Positions 9,714 to 19,472 of a stretch of 64,000 bases of DNA are shown one piece after another. The stretch lies in NCBI GenBank assembly GCA_009781005.1, contig WQYX01000013.1, forward strand, positions 1-64,000, read 5' to 3'. A model generated the notes under the pieces. It did not search any database. It was not told where the DNA came from and saw only the letters and a program-made list of their open reading frames with translations. Within the stretch, counting starts at the first letter, position 1, and each line of letters opens with the position of its first letter. The position numbers and the translations under genes were made by a program. The stretch is from Polyangiaceae bacterium (GTDB lineage Bacteria > Myxococcota_A > Polyangia > Polyangiales > Polyangiaceae).

Positions 9714-9774
9714 TCTGGTATTATCAATTTCGATGGGTCCGGGTACTGAGAGATGAGGTAAAAAAGACCGCGAC

Positions 9775-10275
9775 ATGGTCGACAAGAACCCCATCACCCC
9801 CGAAGGAGCCACCCGTCTGCGCGACGAACTACAGAATCGCAAGACGGTCGAACGACCCGCGATCACCCTTCTCATCGCCGAAGCGCGCGCGCACGGTGAT
9901 CTCAGCGAGAACGCCGAGTATCACGCGGCCCGCGAGCGGCAAGGGTTCAACGAGGCGCGCATCAAAGATCTCGAAGACAAGCTTGCGCGCGCCGAAGTCA
10001 TCGACCCCACGAAACTCGCGGGCGACAAAGTCGCGTTCGGCGCGACCGTGAAGCTTCTCAACACCGATACCAACGAGGAAGTCAGCTACCGCATCCTCGG
10101 CGCCGACGAAGCCGACATCAACTCAGGCAGCATCAGCATCACCGCACCCATGGCGCGCTCGCTGCTCGGCAGAGAAGTCGGCGACGAGGTGAAAGTCCGT
10201 ACTCCCTCGGGTGAGCGCGTCTACGAGATCCTCGACGTCGATTACGGCGCGCCGGGCGGCTCGAACGGCAAGTGA
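9775..10275 (+). CDS. greA: Transcript cleavage factor GreA
   Basis: A 166-residue GreA. It inserts into the secondary channel of backtracked RNA polymerase and stimulates cleavage of the nascent RNA 3' end. The N-terminal coiled coil carries the acidic tip in the [15 protein letters not shown] motif near residues 40-55. The C-terminal FKBP-like globular domain ends with [28 protein letters not shown] stretch precedes the ATG. Its stop codon overlaps the GTG of the next gene (GTGA), so the membrane phosphatase-fold protein is probably translated from the same message. Confidence 0.95.
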   Translation: MVDKNPITPEGATRLRDELQNRKTVERPAITLLIAEARAHGDLSENAEYHAARERQGFNEARIKDLEDKLARAEVIDPTKLAGDKVAFGATVKLLNTDTNEEVSYRILGADEADINSGSISITAPMARSLLGREVGDEVKVRTPSGERVYEILDVDYGAPGGSNGK

Positions 10276-13200
10276 CCGTGCGCGTCGCATGCGCGTCGCA
10301 TGTGCGTTGCGTGCGCGGCATCGTGGACGTGGGCGGCGTTCTCGCGGTGTGGACGGGTCTGCTCGGCCTCGAGAGCTTCGTCGTCGCACTCGGTTGGCGC
10401 CGCGAGTTCGTTGGAACATGGGAGATGAGCCATGCGCGCACGATGCTCGGGCCGGTGGCGCTCGCGAGTCTCGTCCCGGTGGCGGTGCTGTTCGTCGTCC
10501 TCGGCAAGCTCGTAGCAAAGGGCAAGGCGCGTCTGCTGGCGACTCTCGCATTCGTGCTCGGCACGCTCGTGGGCTTCGGCGTCTCCACGGGCCGTCACAT
10601 GACAGGCCTGCTCGTGCGCGTCCCGTTCGTGATCGCTGTTGGCGCGATGGCATATGTCGCCGTGCGCACGCTCGTGAAGCGCTTGCCGCGCAATCGGCCG
10701 GCCACCGTCGCAGGACTCGGAACGCTTGCAACAATTCTCGGATGGCTCGCCGATAGCTTCGTTCTGCCGCGCCTCTATCCGGCCTTCCACCTCGCGCTCT
10801 TTGCGATCACGCTTGCTGCGAGCGCGTCGATCTGGCTTTTTTTCCGCGGCAGCAAACTCTCCTGGGTCCTCGCCGCATTCGGTCTCGGTGCTGGACTGCT
10901 TGCCATCGTCACTGCCAGGCGCGGAGCGAAGGGCATCGCGCCGGACGACAATCTTCGCCGCGTGCTCGTCGAGCACGCACCGCTGCTCGGTCGCGCGGTC
11001 GTCGTCGCAGGAGCGATCGCGCCGCCGCCGCCCGTGGACGATGACGCCGCGAGCGACGTCACGAGCACGTTCGAAACCGTCGGCGGTGCACGTGCGCAGC
11101 GGACGCTCGACTGGACAGGCAAGGACATCGTCCTTCTTACGATCGACGCGTTGCGCGCCGACCACCTGTCGTCCTACGGCTACGCGCGAACCACGAGCCC
11201 GAACGTCGATCGTCTTGCGGCCCGAGGAGCGCGCTTCACGCACGCTTACTGCCCAACCCCGCACACGTCGTATTCGATCGCGTCCATGATGACGGGAACA
11301 TACATGCGACCGCTTCTCGCCATGGGTGCGGGAGCGGACTCCGAGACGTGGGCAGATTATCTGCGTCACTACGGCTATCGCACGGCGGCCTTCTATCCGC
11401 CGGCCGTCTTCTTCATCGACACGCATCGCTTCGAGAAGATTCGCGATCGATCGCTCGGCTTCGAATACAAGAAGGAGGAGTTTGCCAAGCCCGAGGTTCG
11501 TCGCACGCAAATCGCCAACTATCTTGCGACGGCGAACGCGGACAAACCTCTTTTCTTGTGGGTTCATCTGTTCGAGCCGCACGAACCTTACGAGATGCAT
11601 CCGGAGCACGCGTTCTCCGGAAACGACGCGGTCGACGCCTACGACAGTGAGATCGCGACGGCCGACGCACTCATCGGAGAGATCATCGATCTCGTCGAAA
11701 AGCGCCGACCCGGAGCAACCATCATCTTCAGTGCAGACCACGGAGAAGAATTCGGCGATCACGGCGGCCACTATCACGGCACGAGCGTCTACGAAGAGCA
11801 GGTGCGCGTTCCTCTCGTGATCGCGGGGCACGGGATCGAACCTCGCGTCATCGACACGCCGGTGCAAACGATCGATCTCTTGCCGACGACGCTCGTCGCG
11901 CTCGATGTCCCAATGCCAGCGCGCGTGCGCGGTCGCGATCTCGGACCTTTGCTCGTGAGCAAAGCTCCCGCCGATGAGCAAGGGTTCGCGTTCGCAGAGA
12001 CCGACGACTACACGCTCGTCGCGCGCGGCAAGGACAGGCTCGTGTGCGCGCGCAAGATCTCTGCGTGCACGCTCTTCGACATCGAAAACGATCCGGGAGA
12101 AGTGCACGCCGTGATGGATCGACCCACGCGCGTAGAGGAGCTCCGGCGCCTCACCGCACGAGCCGAACGCGACAACGGCAAGGTCGAAGCTTCGCAGATG
12201 CCCGAGGCACTGCGACGAGGAATGCAGGGTGATCGTGAAGCTGCCGAGGACGTTGCGCCGCTCCTCGACGACGCACGCGTCGACATTCGACGCGCCGCAG
12301 CCGAGTGCGCATTTCGTCTGCGCGCACTCGAGATGGCGCCGCAGCTTCGGCGTGCGTTCGCCAAGGACGAGGATGACGAGGTGAAGAAGTGGAGCGCCGT
12401 GGCGCTCGTGAGGCTCGGTCCCGAGGGCGCTGGCAGCGAAGCGACGAAGGTGAAGACGCTCGCGACGACGCTGCTCGGAGACACGCCGCGCTTTCGCACG
12501 GCCGCCGCTCTCGCCCTGGCCGAACAAGGCGATGCGCGCGGAGAGGATGCGCTCGTCGCGCGCTGGCAAATCGCGTTCGCGCCCGGTTCGAAAGAACACG
12601 GCGAACTCGACGAAGGCCGCGAGCTCCTCTCCGCGTTCGCAAAGCTCCGGACGCACGCGGCCGTCATCCCGCTCACGCGCTCGCTCGAGGACGTGCGGCT
12701 CAGGCCTTACATCGTCGACGCGCTCGCGGACATCGGGGATGCGCGTGCGAAAGATCCAATCCTCTTCGTGTTCACGTCAGAGAGGTACGTCAACATGCGG
12801 CCTCGCGAAGCGCGCGCGCTCGTCCGGCTTGGCGCGCGCGAGGAGCTTCGAAGGCCGCTCGTTCGCTTTGCGGGAACACCAACACCCATGCCCGAGGCGA
12901 TCGCGATCGCGCGCGACGGAGCATTGCTCGATCCCGCGCACGGTGGCTTCGTAGGCGACGCGCACAAAACCTCGGTGGACGTGCGGCTCCAACTTTCTGC
13001 AAACGGTCCGGCGCGGCTGCTCGTGCTGACGGGAGATGCAGACGAGGATGCGACGAGGGCAGGGGAGCCCGTCATTCGGATCCATGGTCACGCGATGAGC
13101 GCGAAGCTGACGGACGGAACTTGGATCGTGGAGCTCACGGATGACCCTGGATCATCGGTCGATCTGCATCTGGAACGCCCGGCGGGGATCTTGGCCGCGT

Positions 13201-13301
13201 GGATCGTCCGGCGCGCCGACGAGATCCCGGCGCCGCCGCCGCTCGCTTGGCGCGTTGACGCAGGCGCATCCGAGGACTCAGACTCCGACGGCGGTCTTTG
13301 A
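10272..13301 (+). CDS. Membrane sulfatase/alkaline-phosphatase-fold protein with HEAT repeats
   Basis: A 1009-residue inner-membrane protein. Six or so transmembrane helices (residues about 20-215) precede a periplasmic alkaline-phosphatase-superfamily domain with metal-ligand motif [10 protein letters not shown] (Asp292) and a second metal site [14 protein letters not shown] near residue 490. The position of the sulfatase formylglycine motif reads HTSYSIASM, without Cys-x-Pro-Ser-Arg. The nucleophile is therefore probably Ser or Thr, as in phosphoglycerol or phosphoethanolamine transferases, and a classical sulfatase is unlikely. HEAT-like repeats follow from about residue 650. The GTG start overlaps greA by 4 bp. 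The substrate is unknown. Confidence 0.8.
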   Translation: MTVRVACASHVRCVRGIVDVGGVLAVWTGLLGLESFVVALGWRREFVGTWEMSHARTMLGPVALASLVPVAVLFVVLGKLVAKGKARLLATLAFVLGTLVGFGVSTGRHMTGLLVRVPFVIAVGAMAYVAVRTLVKRLPRNRPATVAGLGTLATILGWLADSFVLPRLYPAFHLALFAITLAASASIWLFFRGSKLSWVLAAFGLGAGLLAIVTARRGAKGIAPDDNLRRVLVEHAPLLGRAVVVAGAIAPPPPVDDDAASDVTSTFETVGGARAQRTLDWTGKDIVLLTIDALRADHLSSYGYARTTSPNVDRLAARGARFTHAYCPTPHTSYSIASMMTGTYMRPLLAMGAGADSETWADYLRHYGYRTAAFYPPAVFFIDTHRFEKIRDRSLGFEYKKEEFAKPEVRRTQIANYLATANADKPLFLWVHLFEPHEPYEMHPEHAFSGNDAVDAYDSEIATADALIGEIIDLVEKRRPGATIIFSADHGEEFGDHGGHYHGTSVYEEQVRVPLVIAGHGIEPRVIDTPVQTIDLLPTTLVALDVPMPARVRGRDLGPLLVSKAPADEQGFAFAETDDYTLVARGKDRLVCARKISACTLFDIENDPGEVHAVMDRPTRVEELRRLTARAERDNGKVEASQMPEALRRGMQGDREAAEDVAPLLDDARVDIRRAAAECAFRLRALEMAPQLRRAFAKDEDDEVKKWSAVALVRLGPEGAGSEATKVKTLATTLLGDTPRFRTAAALALAEQGDARGEDALVARWQIAFAPGSKEHGELDEGRELLSAFAKLRTHAAVIPLTRSLEDVRLRPYIVDALADIGDARAKDPILFVFTSERYVNMRPREARALVRLGAREELRRPLVRFAGTPTPMPEAIAIARDGALLDPAHGGFVGDAHKTSVDVRLQLSANGPARLLVLTGDADEDATRAGEPVIRIHGHAMSAKLTDGTWIVELTDDPGSSVDLHLERPAGILAAWIVRRADEIPAPPPLAWRVDAGASEDSDSDGGL

Positions 13302-13334
13302 CGTTCCGTCTGCGAGAAGGCTAGAGTCCGCGCC

Positions 13335-14531
13335 GTGACGGACGAAAATCAGAGCGACGACGAGAGAAAAGACGCCGTAGAGGGACCGGAAGAAGAGCCC
13401 CATGAAGTGGTCGACGAGGCCAACCCGGAGGCGATCGCGCGACGCGTTGCGGCTCTTGACGACGAGGATCCTGTCGAGCGCCGCGCGCGCGAAGAGGAAC
13501 AAAAGCTCGCCGAACGCCGCGCGGCCATCGCCGCCGCGAAGAAGAAGGGGAAGGGGAAGAAGAGCGGCCTCGAAGTCGCGGCGTCGAAGAAGCTTTCAAA
13601 GATTGGCACGCATGCTGAGCCACGTCGAAGACTTGCGACGGCGAGAGATGCCGATCCGCTTCTCGCACGCACCGAGAAGCTTGGAGAGTGGGCAAAAAAG
13701 AATCAAAGGACCGTGCAGATCATCGGCGGCATCCTTGCCGTGATGTTGATCGGAATCGCCGGCTATCTCTATTACGACAACAAGCGCGAGACCGCGGCGT
13801 CCGTGCTCCTTGCGAAGGCCGTTGCGGACGGACGCGGACACATCGGCGAGCTGCCAAAGGACGAAGACGCCGCGGAAGCTGCGGAGGCCATGGGCCCCGT
13901 CTTCGGGACATTCGACGAGCGTCGCGACGCTGCACTCGCCCGCTTTCGCGAGGTCCAGGCCAAGTTTCCAAAGACGGGCGCAGCGATCCTCGCGCGCCTC
14001 GCCGAAGGCTCGCTCTTGCTCGACAAGAAAGACGGAAATGGTGCCTTCACAGCATATAGCGACGTGAGAAACTCGCCGCTTGCCGCAGTGGACCAGGAAG
14101 TCAAAGGTCGATCCATGGAAGGCATCGGTTTCGCGTACGAGCTCAAGGCAAACGAGAACACTGCAGACACCCAGAAGTACCTCGACGACGCGCTAAGGGC
14201 GTACAAGGAGCTCGAGAACACCGACGTTCAGGGATTCAAAGAGCTCGCGAAATACCATCAGGCTCGTATTTTGGAGAAGAAGGGCGAAGAGGACAAGGCA
14301 AAGGAGCTTCTTCTTGCGCTCAAGGAACCGCTCGCGAAGCAAGAGGAGAGCTTCGCGAATATTCCGATGGGTGCAGAGTACCCGTACTTGAAAGAGGTCG
14401 CGATGGATCGCCTGCGCGCGATAGATCCGACAGCGGCACCAAAGCAAGGTAGCGGCGGCGGCCAGCAGCTCACGCCCGATCAAATCCGCAAGCTCATAGA
14501 GGATGCGCAGAAGAAGAAGGCGCATCCTTGA
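13335..14531 (+). CDS. Single-pass TPR protein (YfgM-like)
   Basis: A 398-residue protein. An acidic then Lys/Ala-rich cytosolic region (about 120 residues) is followed by one transmembrane helix near residues 130-150 (IIGGILAVMLIGIAGYLYY) and a periplasmic region of TPR-type helices. That order matches YfgM, an ancillary SecYEG-associated protein thought to hand proteins to periplasmic chaperones. In many proteobacteria yfgM lies next to bamB, and here the next gene is a BamB-like propeller, which supports the call. It starts with GTG. Its stop overlaps the TTG start of the next gene. Confidence 0.75.
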   Translation: MTDENQSDDERKDAVEGPEEEPHEVVDEANPEAIARRVAALDDEDPVERRAREEEQKLAERRAAIAAAKKKGKGKKSGLEVAASKKLSKIGTHAEPRRRLATARDADPLLARTEKLGEWAKKNQRTVQIIGGILAVMLIGIAGYLYYDNKRETAASVLLAKAVADGRGHIGELPKDEDAAEAAEAMGPVFGTFDERRDAALARFREVQAKFPKTGAAILARLAEGSLLLDKKDGNGAFTAYSDVRNSPLAAVDQEVKGRSMEGIGFAYELKANENTADTQKYLDDALRAYKELENTDVQGFKELAKYHQARILEKKGEEDKAKELLLALKEPLAKQEESFANIPMGAEYPYLKEVAMDRLRAIDPTAAPKQGSGGGQQLTPDQIRKLIEDAQKKKAHP

Positions 14532-15886
14532 TCCACGCAACTAGAACGCATCGGCGCACCGCAGGCGTCATGGTGCTTGCTGCGCTCGCTGCACTCACGG
14601 TGGGTTGCGGTGCGGATATTCTCGCGGGCGACCGAACGAATCCCGAAGTGCCCTTGTGGTATGCGCGACCGAACTACGCGATGGAGATCTTCGCGCATCG
14701 CGCCGTGACGGCTCCATCGCGCACCAGCGGCGAGGATTGGGAACGCGGTCGACCGGAGATCGATCCGGCGCGAAAACGCGTCTTCGTGGGTTCGTCCGAT
14801 CACGGGCTTTATGCCTTGCGAGCGGGTGACGGCAGCACGATATGGCGCTTCGAGACGCTCGCCGTCGTCCAGAGCGAGCCTCTCTATGATTCCGAAATGG
14901 ACTACGTCTATTTCGGATCGAACGATGGCGCGCTCTACTGCGTGCGCGCGCAGACCGGAGAGCTCGTCTACCGGTTCGACACGGGCGCGGAGGTCTCACG
15001 AAAACCAGTGCGTGCGGGCGAAAACTTGTTCTTCGCAAATGCAGCCGACTTCCTCTTTTCGATCGATCGTCGCACGGGCAAGCAACACTGGCAGGTGCAT
15101 CGCACACCCGCCCTCGGCATGGAGATCGCCGGCTACGCGGGCCCGGCGCACGACGCCGCGTCGAACCTCGTGTTCATGGCATATTCGGATGGGCACGTCA
15201 TCGCGTATAGCGGCGCCGACGGATCAGAGAAGTGGAGTCCGGTGGATCTCACCGCGGAGGCCGAACAGGCTGGCGGAGAATCTCCGCGCTATCTCGACGT
15301 CGACACGACACCCGTGCTCGACGACGGTCCGCAAGGGCGCGTTGTCTATGTGGCAAGCTATGCGGCCGGCGTCTATGCGCTCGACGCCATGACCGGCTCG
15401 CGCGTATGGGCAAACGACAAAGTGGTGGGGGCAACTGATTTGTTGCTCTGGAAGGAGCCCGCGCACATGCCAAATCCAAACGGTCCCGACAAGGGCGGAC
15501 CCATGGTGCCGGAGCGCAAACTGCTCATTGTCTCGAGCGCCGCAGTTGGATTGACCGCGCTCGACACGACGACGGGTCGCGTGGTGTGGCAAAACAAAGT
15601 ACCCGAAGGCGGTGTGACGGCGCCCGCGCCCGTGGCGGGCGCGTTAATCGTCGGTACGAGCCGCTACGGCGCGTTTCTCTTGTCACCGCGCAACGGCAAA
15701 CCCATCGACGGAATCGATTTCGGGACGGGCTTCTCGGGAACACCTGCAGCCTTCGGAAACCGCGCCTATATGATAACGAATGCAGGTGTCTTCCTCGGTA
15801 TCTCCGTCTCGCCGCCGCTACACGACAAAAACGAGTGTGGGTGGCCACACGGGGCCACCCCTACGAATGCGTCTTGTCGGTTGTAG
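14528..15886 (+). CDS. BamB-like PQQ-propeller lipoprotein
   Basis: A 452-residue lipoprotein. The basic start MIHATRTHRR, a hydrophobic stretch and LTVGC form a type II signal. Several propeller blades follow with the W-x-F/Y and VFVGSSDHGLYALRAGDGSTIWRF-type pattern (blade motif split across residues about 85-115) of PQQ-like beta-propellers. BamB is the scaffold lipoprotein of the BAM complex, and the upstream YfgM-like gene supports that role, but a generic quinoprotein-fold protein is possible. The TTG start overlaps the previous stop; an ATG 14 codons later would lose the basic n-region. The last 15 residues are encoded by a REPIN-like double hairpin. Confidence 0.75.
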   Translation: MIHATRTHRRTAGVMVLAALAALTVGCGADILAGDRTNPEVPLWYARPNYAMEIFAHRAVTAPSRTSGEDWERGRPEIDPARKRVFVGSSDHGLYALRAGDGSTIWRFETLAVVQSEPLYDSEMDYVYFGSNDGALYCVRAQTGELVYRFDTGAEVSRKPVRAGENLFFANAADFLFSIDRRTGKQHWQVHRTPALGMEIAGYAGPAHDAASNLVFMAYSDGHVIAYSGADGSEKWSPVDLTAEAEQAGGESPRYLDVDTTPVLDDGPQGRVVYVASYAAGVYALDAMTGSRVWANDKVVGATDLLLWKEPAHMPNPNGPDKGGPMVPERKLLIVSSAAVGLTALDTTTGRVVWQNKVPEGGVTAPAPVAGALIVGTSRYGAFLLSPRNGKPIDGIDFGTGFSGTPAAFGNRAYMITNAGVFLGISVSPPLHDKNECGWPHGATPTNASCRL

Positions 15887-15908
15887 GGGCAGGCCCCTGT
15901 GCCTGCCC
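15839..15908 (+). repeat. REPIN-like pair of inverted hairpins at convergent gene ends
   Basis: The first hairpin is GGGTGGCC-ACACGG-GGCCACCC (15839-15860); the second is GGGCAGGC-CCCTGT-GCCTGCCC (15887-15908). The second, read in reverse complement, aligns with the first including the loop and the trailing CCCCTAC. The unit is thus two related hairpins in inverted orientation, the layout of a REPIN. It contains both stop codons of the flanking convergent genes and encodes their last residues. It may also act as a bidirectional terminator, although no T-tract follows. Confidence 0.85.
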
Positions 15909-16499
15909 AAGGAGACTTTTGATTTCCTTTTCGATCTGGATCTCGTCGCCGGCGCTCTCGCCGCGGTGAAGGTATTTTACCGTTCCGTCCTTTCCTAGGA
16001 TGTACAACGACGGAACGCCGGATGGCTGGTAGAGATCGGTAATCTTGTGATCCTCGTCCCAACCGACGGGGAATGTTACGCCGTAAGACGCCGCAAATTC
16101 GGCAATACCATTCTTGTCGTCGTCGACCGAAACCGCCGCGACCTCGAGGCCTTTATACTTAGTATAGAGCCTTTGATACTTTGGAAAATTCTTTTTGCAC
16201 GGCGGGCACCAGGTTGCCCAGAAGTCGACGAGGGTGACCTTGCCAGGTGTGACGGCCACTTTGCCCCGGTCGTTAACCGAATCGATGGAAAAGGTGGGGG
16301 CTTTATCGCCCTCACGGATGCCGTTGCCAGAGACATCGCCGGCTGCGTTGGGAAGGGCACGATCGGAGCTCTTGGCCGAGCTCGGATCCTTGGCGGATTC
16401 ATGGCCACCGCAAGCCGGCGTCATCAAAAAAAGGGAGAAAGCGCAAGTACGTGCCGCTGTAATTTTCTTCGATTTTCGAGTCTGCCGTGCCTTGCTCAT
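15861..16499 (-). CDS. TlpA-family thioredoxin-like lipoprotein
   Basis: A 212-residue thiol-disulfide oxidoreductase. A hydrophobic segment ending TPAC suggests a lipid anchor. A redoxin domain then shows VDFWATWCPPCKKNFP with the CxxC active site, a TlpA-type insertion and the cis-proline in GVPSLYILG. Such proteins keep periplasmic cysteines reduced, for example in cytochrome c maturation; the partner is unknown here. The start at 16499 is chosen for the signal peptide, although no clear ribosome site precedes it. The last residues derive from the REPIN-like element. A 21-bp palindrome lies 62 bp upstream. Confidence 0.88.
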   Translation of the reverse strand: MSKARQTRKSKKITAARTCAFSLFLMTPACGGHESAKDPSSAKSSDRALPNAAGDVSGNGIREGDKAPTFSIDSVNDRGKVAVTPGKVTLVDFWATWCPPCKKNFPKYQRLYTKYKGLEVAAVSVDDDKNGIAEFAASYGVTFPVGWDEDHKITDLYQPSGVPSLYILGKDGTVKYLHRGESAGDEIQIEKEIKSLLGQAQGPAPTTDKTHS

Positions 16500-16560
16500 G
16501 GGACGTGAGCATACCGTGGCAGATGGATTTTTGGGATACGACTGTACCCATGAAGTTCGT

Positions 16561-16581
16561 TGTACTCTTATGAGGAGTACA
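16561..16581 (+). promoter_or_regulatory. 21-bp palindromic operator candidate upstream of the tlpA-like gene
   Basis: TGTACTC, seven bases, GAGTACA: a perfect 7-bp dyad. The same 21-bp palindrome, matching at 18 of 21 positions, lies before helD at 20838. The inner edge is 62 bp from the tlpA-like start codon. The symmetry and repetition suggest a dimeric regulator site; a transcribed hairpin is the alternative. Confidence 0.55.
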
Positions 16582-16721
16582 TAGCTCTCGTGGCTGGTGA
16601 TGGGAGGGCGATCCACCTGGTGAAGCATCATCGATCCGGGGCCAGCCGTGCCCTACCCGGAAAGGCGCGTCAAGATGCGCTGCGGCATGACGGAACACCT
16701 GTTGCTTGAGGCGCAACACCG

Positions 16722-17051
16722 CAGAGCGTGTAGGGCAGCCTGCTGCGCGAATCGATTCGTCGGTTGGGCGCTGCGGTGCCTGCGCACGTACCACAACGTA
16801 CGCTTGCGCGGGCTCCTCGCGCTCCGCCCTAGCCCGGATCATTCATGACGCGATTTCTGCAGACGACCGAGACCGCAGCGAGAAGGGCGCACGCCGCATC
16901 GCAGGACCGAGGCGTACTGTACACGTACGCCGCAGGTCCGAGAAGCGCCGTACGACCTTCGCAGCAAAGGGATCGGCTCGTCTGAGTGGAGTCGTCGTGA
17001 ATGATCCGGGCTAGCCTCGATTCGCTCGCGACGGCTGCCCTACACGCTCTG
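16722..17051 (+). repeat. Copy B of the mosaic palindromic element, split by a nested MITE
   Basis: The arms CAGAGCGTGTAGGGCAGCC and its exact complement enclose the shared modules CTGCTGCGCGAATCGATTCG, GGGCGCTGCGGTGCCTGCG and TCGCTCGCGACGG. Without the 182-bp nested insertion it would be 148 bp, about the size of copy A. The arms differ from those of copy A at several positions, yet pair perfectly with each other. It occupies most of the gap between the tlpA-like gene and the haem lipoprotein gene; I see no gene in that gap. Confidence 0.8.
16832..17011 (+). mobile_element. Miniature inverted-repeat element with TA target duplication
   Basis: A 180-bp element with 19-bp terminal inverted repeats (GCCCGGATCATTCATGACG on the left, one mismatch on the right), flanked by TA on both sides. 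Removing it and one TA restores the CCGCCCTAGCCTCG sequence present in copy A, so the insertion site is precise. It has no coding capacity; the interior is itself partly palindromic around GGCGTAC/GTACGCC. TA duplication is the habit of IS630/Tc1-mariner transposases, so it was probably mobilised in trans. Confidence 0.85.
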
Positions 17052-17076
17052 AGAAGTGGAGAAATGCGAGGAAAGA

Positions 17077-19461
17077 ATGAAAAGAGTTGTTTGTGTCTTC
17101 GCATGCGCGACAGCCGCGCTCATCGCTGGCGCTTGCGGAAACAGCGGGGATACACCTGACGACACCGTCGCTGTCTGTGACGCGCAGCGACAAAACTTCC
17201 AGCAGGCGATCTTAGCGCCGCTGTTCACAAAAACCTGTCTGGGTTGCCATAGTCCCTCGGGAATCGCATCTCTGGGGATCCCACCCCTGTATGATACGAA
17301 ATCACGATTCGTCTTGCTGTCGGATGCTTATCCCAATGCTGCACAAACCAACCTCAATACCATTACCTCCTTGGCGCAGGAACAAACAGAAGACGGAACT
17401 TCCTATTTGCTCGCCAAAGTCTCGGGAAAGCTCCCCCATACGGGCGGCAGCATTTACCCGGACGGAACTGACCAATACACCCAGTTACAAAGTTTCGTCC
17501 GTCAGGTCACCAACCCAGACACGTCCGCCCCCGATTGCGAAAGCTCGGTGGCAGGCGTGGATCCTCGCCTGAGTAAGGTACTCACCCTGGACGCGCGAGC
17601 CACGTTTCGAAAGGCGGCCATCAACATTGCTGGGCGCGTACCTACGTCGGACGAAGACTCGCGCCTCGCCCAATCTCCGGATCAACTGAGCGCTTCCATT
17701 AATTCGTTGCTCGAAGAGAATGCCTTCTACGAGCGCCTCAAAGAAATCTTCAACGACGCATTCCTTTTCATTGCCAGAGGGCAAGAAGGACAACCGGGGG
17801 TAGGACGGTTCGGCTACTTTTACTTTCAAGAAACCGATTATCCAAATATTTGGGTCAATCTTACCTCTACCGCAACGGATGATCCAGAAAGAATTGTTTT
17901 TTTGGATCACGAAGGTGTTTCCCTATGGGAAGAGCCTTTGGCACTCCTCGCCCACATCGCGCGCAACAACCGTCCCTTTACAGAAATTCTCACTGCCAAT
18001 TATACCGTCGTCAATCCCTATAGCGCCTACCTTTATGGCCTGGGGCCCGTACCTGGAACCGACAGTCGTATGGATGACTGGGCCCCCGCCCCCGCCCCCT
18101 TGGTGCAACGTCAAGGAAGTGCCACAGAAGCGGCGGTTGAAAGCTCCGGGGTGCTGTCCACACCTGCATTTTTGACGCGATGGGGATCCACGTCTACCAA
18201 CCTTTCGCGCGGTCGAGCGGAATTCGTTTCAAAGAATTTCTTGGCGACCAGCATTCTCACGTTCGCGCAGCGTCCCGTGAACAGCACCCAGCTCGATGCC
18301 GTCGACAACCCCACGATCAACAACCTTACGTGCGCGGCTTGCCACCGTTACATGGATCCTCTCGCAGGAACCTTTCTCGGTTTCTCCAATGGGGCACCGG
18401 CCAGCTACATACCTCAAAATACCGCCTGGTCAGGGTCACAATACACCCCCGCCGGTTTTCTTGGCGAACCCTATCCTGGCGACAGAACCCACGCCATGCC
18501 CTGGATGGCGCAGAAAATCGCGGCAGACCAGCGATTCCCTTATGCGATGGTTTTGCGAGTGTTCGAGGGCGTGACAGGCAGGAAGCCTCTCGCGTACCCC
18601 ACAAACACGGATTCCAATTCCCTGTCTGCCTGGGAGAGCCAGAATGCGTTCCTCCATGAGGTGGCCGCACACATGGCAGAGCAGGGAATGAACATCAAAG
18701 TGGCTTTCCGGGAAATTTTGCTGAGCCCGTATTTCCGGGCAGCGCAAGACCCGAATCTTCCTGCAGCTTTGGCCATCGGTTTGGGAGAAGGGCGCCTGCT
18801 GACTCCCGAAATCCTCGCGCGAAAAGTGCGCGCCACACTTGGGACTCATTGGGGAAGATTCCGCAGCAACGCGCCTTACGACTTTTTGACTTCTGACTAC
18901 AATATTCTCTACGGTGGCATTAACCCAACGGAGAGTCCCGCGCGCATGACGGAGATCAACACCATGATGGCCGCCGTTGCAGGAGCCATGGCGCGGGAGA
19001 TGGGCTGCCGCATTCCTGCCTGGGAGTTTACCAAGTCGCCTGACGCACGTGTCGTGTTACCGAAAGTACAGATTGACACCGCGCCTCTTCGCAAAAACTG
19101 TCCAACTTGCGCGCTGGAAGTCGACGACGCAGGAGAGCGCAGCATTCGCGAAAATTTGGCTTACCTCCACCAACGGCTCCTTGGAGAAGTCGTGGACCCC
19201 AATTCGCCCGAAGTTGACACGAGTTACGCGCTCTTCGTGGATGCCTGGAAAGAGCGCGAAGAGGCAAACACAACTTCAGCCTACTGGAACTGCACCGGCC
19301 AGTGGGATTTGAATACGCCTGCCAATAATGATATCTACATTTCGGGCTACGCCACGTTGCCGGAAGACCAGCGTATCACCACCGATCGTTATTTCACCAT
19401 CTATGCTTGGGAAGCGGTGCTTACCTACATGTTGATGGACTACCGTTTTATCCACGAGTGA
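17077..19461 (+). CDS. Haem-binding planctomycete/myxobacterial-type cytochrome lipoprotein
   Basis: A 794-residue exported protein. The signal MKRVVCVFACATAALIAGA ends at a Cys, giving a lipoprotein. A c-type haem site CLGCH lies near residue 50 and a second, CAACH, near residue 420. The long helical regions with ATFRKAAINIAGRVPT and YMDPLAGTF resemble the PSCyt/DUF1592-DUF1588 group. These proteins usually pair with a DUF1501 gene, as here, 11 bp downstream. A surface or periplasmic redox role is inferred; the substrate is unknown. The start at 17077 has GAGGAAAGA directly upstream. Base use appears less GC-biased than in neighbouring genes. Confidence 0.75.
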   Translation: MKRVVCVFACATAALIAGACGNSGDTPDDTVAVCDAQRQNFQQAILAPLFTKTCLGCHSPSGIASLGIPPLYDTKSRFVLLSDAYPNAAQTNLNTITSLAQEQTEDGTSYLLAKVSGKLPHTGGSIYPDGTDQYTQLQSFVRQVTNPDTSAPDCESSVAGVDPRLSKVLTLDARATFRKAAINIAGRVPTSDEDSRLAQSPDQLSASINSLLEENAFYERLKEIFNDAFLFIARGQEGQPGVGRFGYFYFQETDYPNIWVNLTSTATDDPERIVFLDHEGVSLWEEPLALLAHIARNNRPFTEILTANYTVVNPYSAYLYGLGPVPGTDSRMDDWAPAPAPLVQRQGSATEAAVESSGVLSTPAFLTRWGSTSTNLSRGRAEFVSKNFLATSILTFAQRPVNSTQLDAVDNPTINNLTCAACHRYMDPLAGTFLGFSNGAPASYIPQNTAWSGSQYTPAGFLGEPYPGDRTHAMPWMAQKIAADQRFPYAMVLRVFEGVTGRKPLAYPTNTDSNSLSAWESQNAFLHEVAAHMAEQGMNIKVAFREILLSPYFRAAQDPNLPAALAIGLGEGRLLTPEILARKVRATLGTHWGRFRSNAPYDFLTSDYNILYGGINPTESPARMTEINTMMAAVAGAMAREMGCRIPAWEFTKSPDARVVLPKVQIDTAPLRKNCPTCALEVDDAGERSIRENLAYLHQRLLGEVVDPNSPEVDTSYALFVDAWKEREEANTTSAYWNCTGQWDLNTPANNDIYISGYATLPEDQRITTDRYFTIYAWEAVLTYMLMDYRFIHE

Positions 19462-19472
19462 GGAGAACTGCC

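Noticed and set aside
10242-12656. An 804-codon minus-strand open frame
   Set aside because: Antisense to the membrane phosphatase-fold gene; its Arg/Glu/His-rich translation has no domain features.
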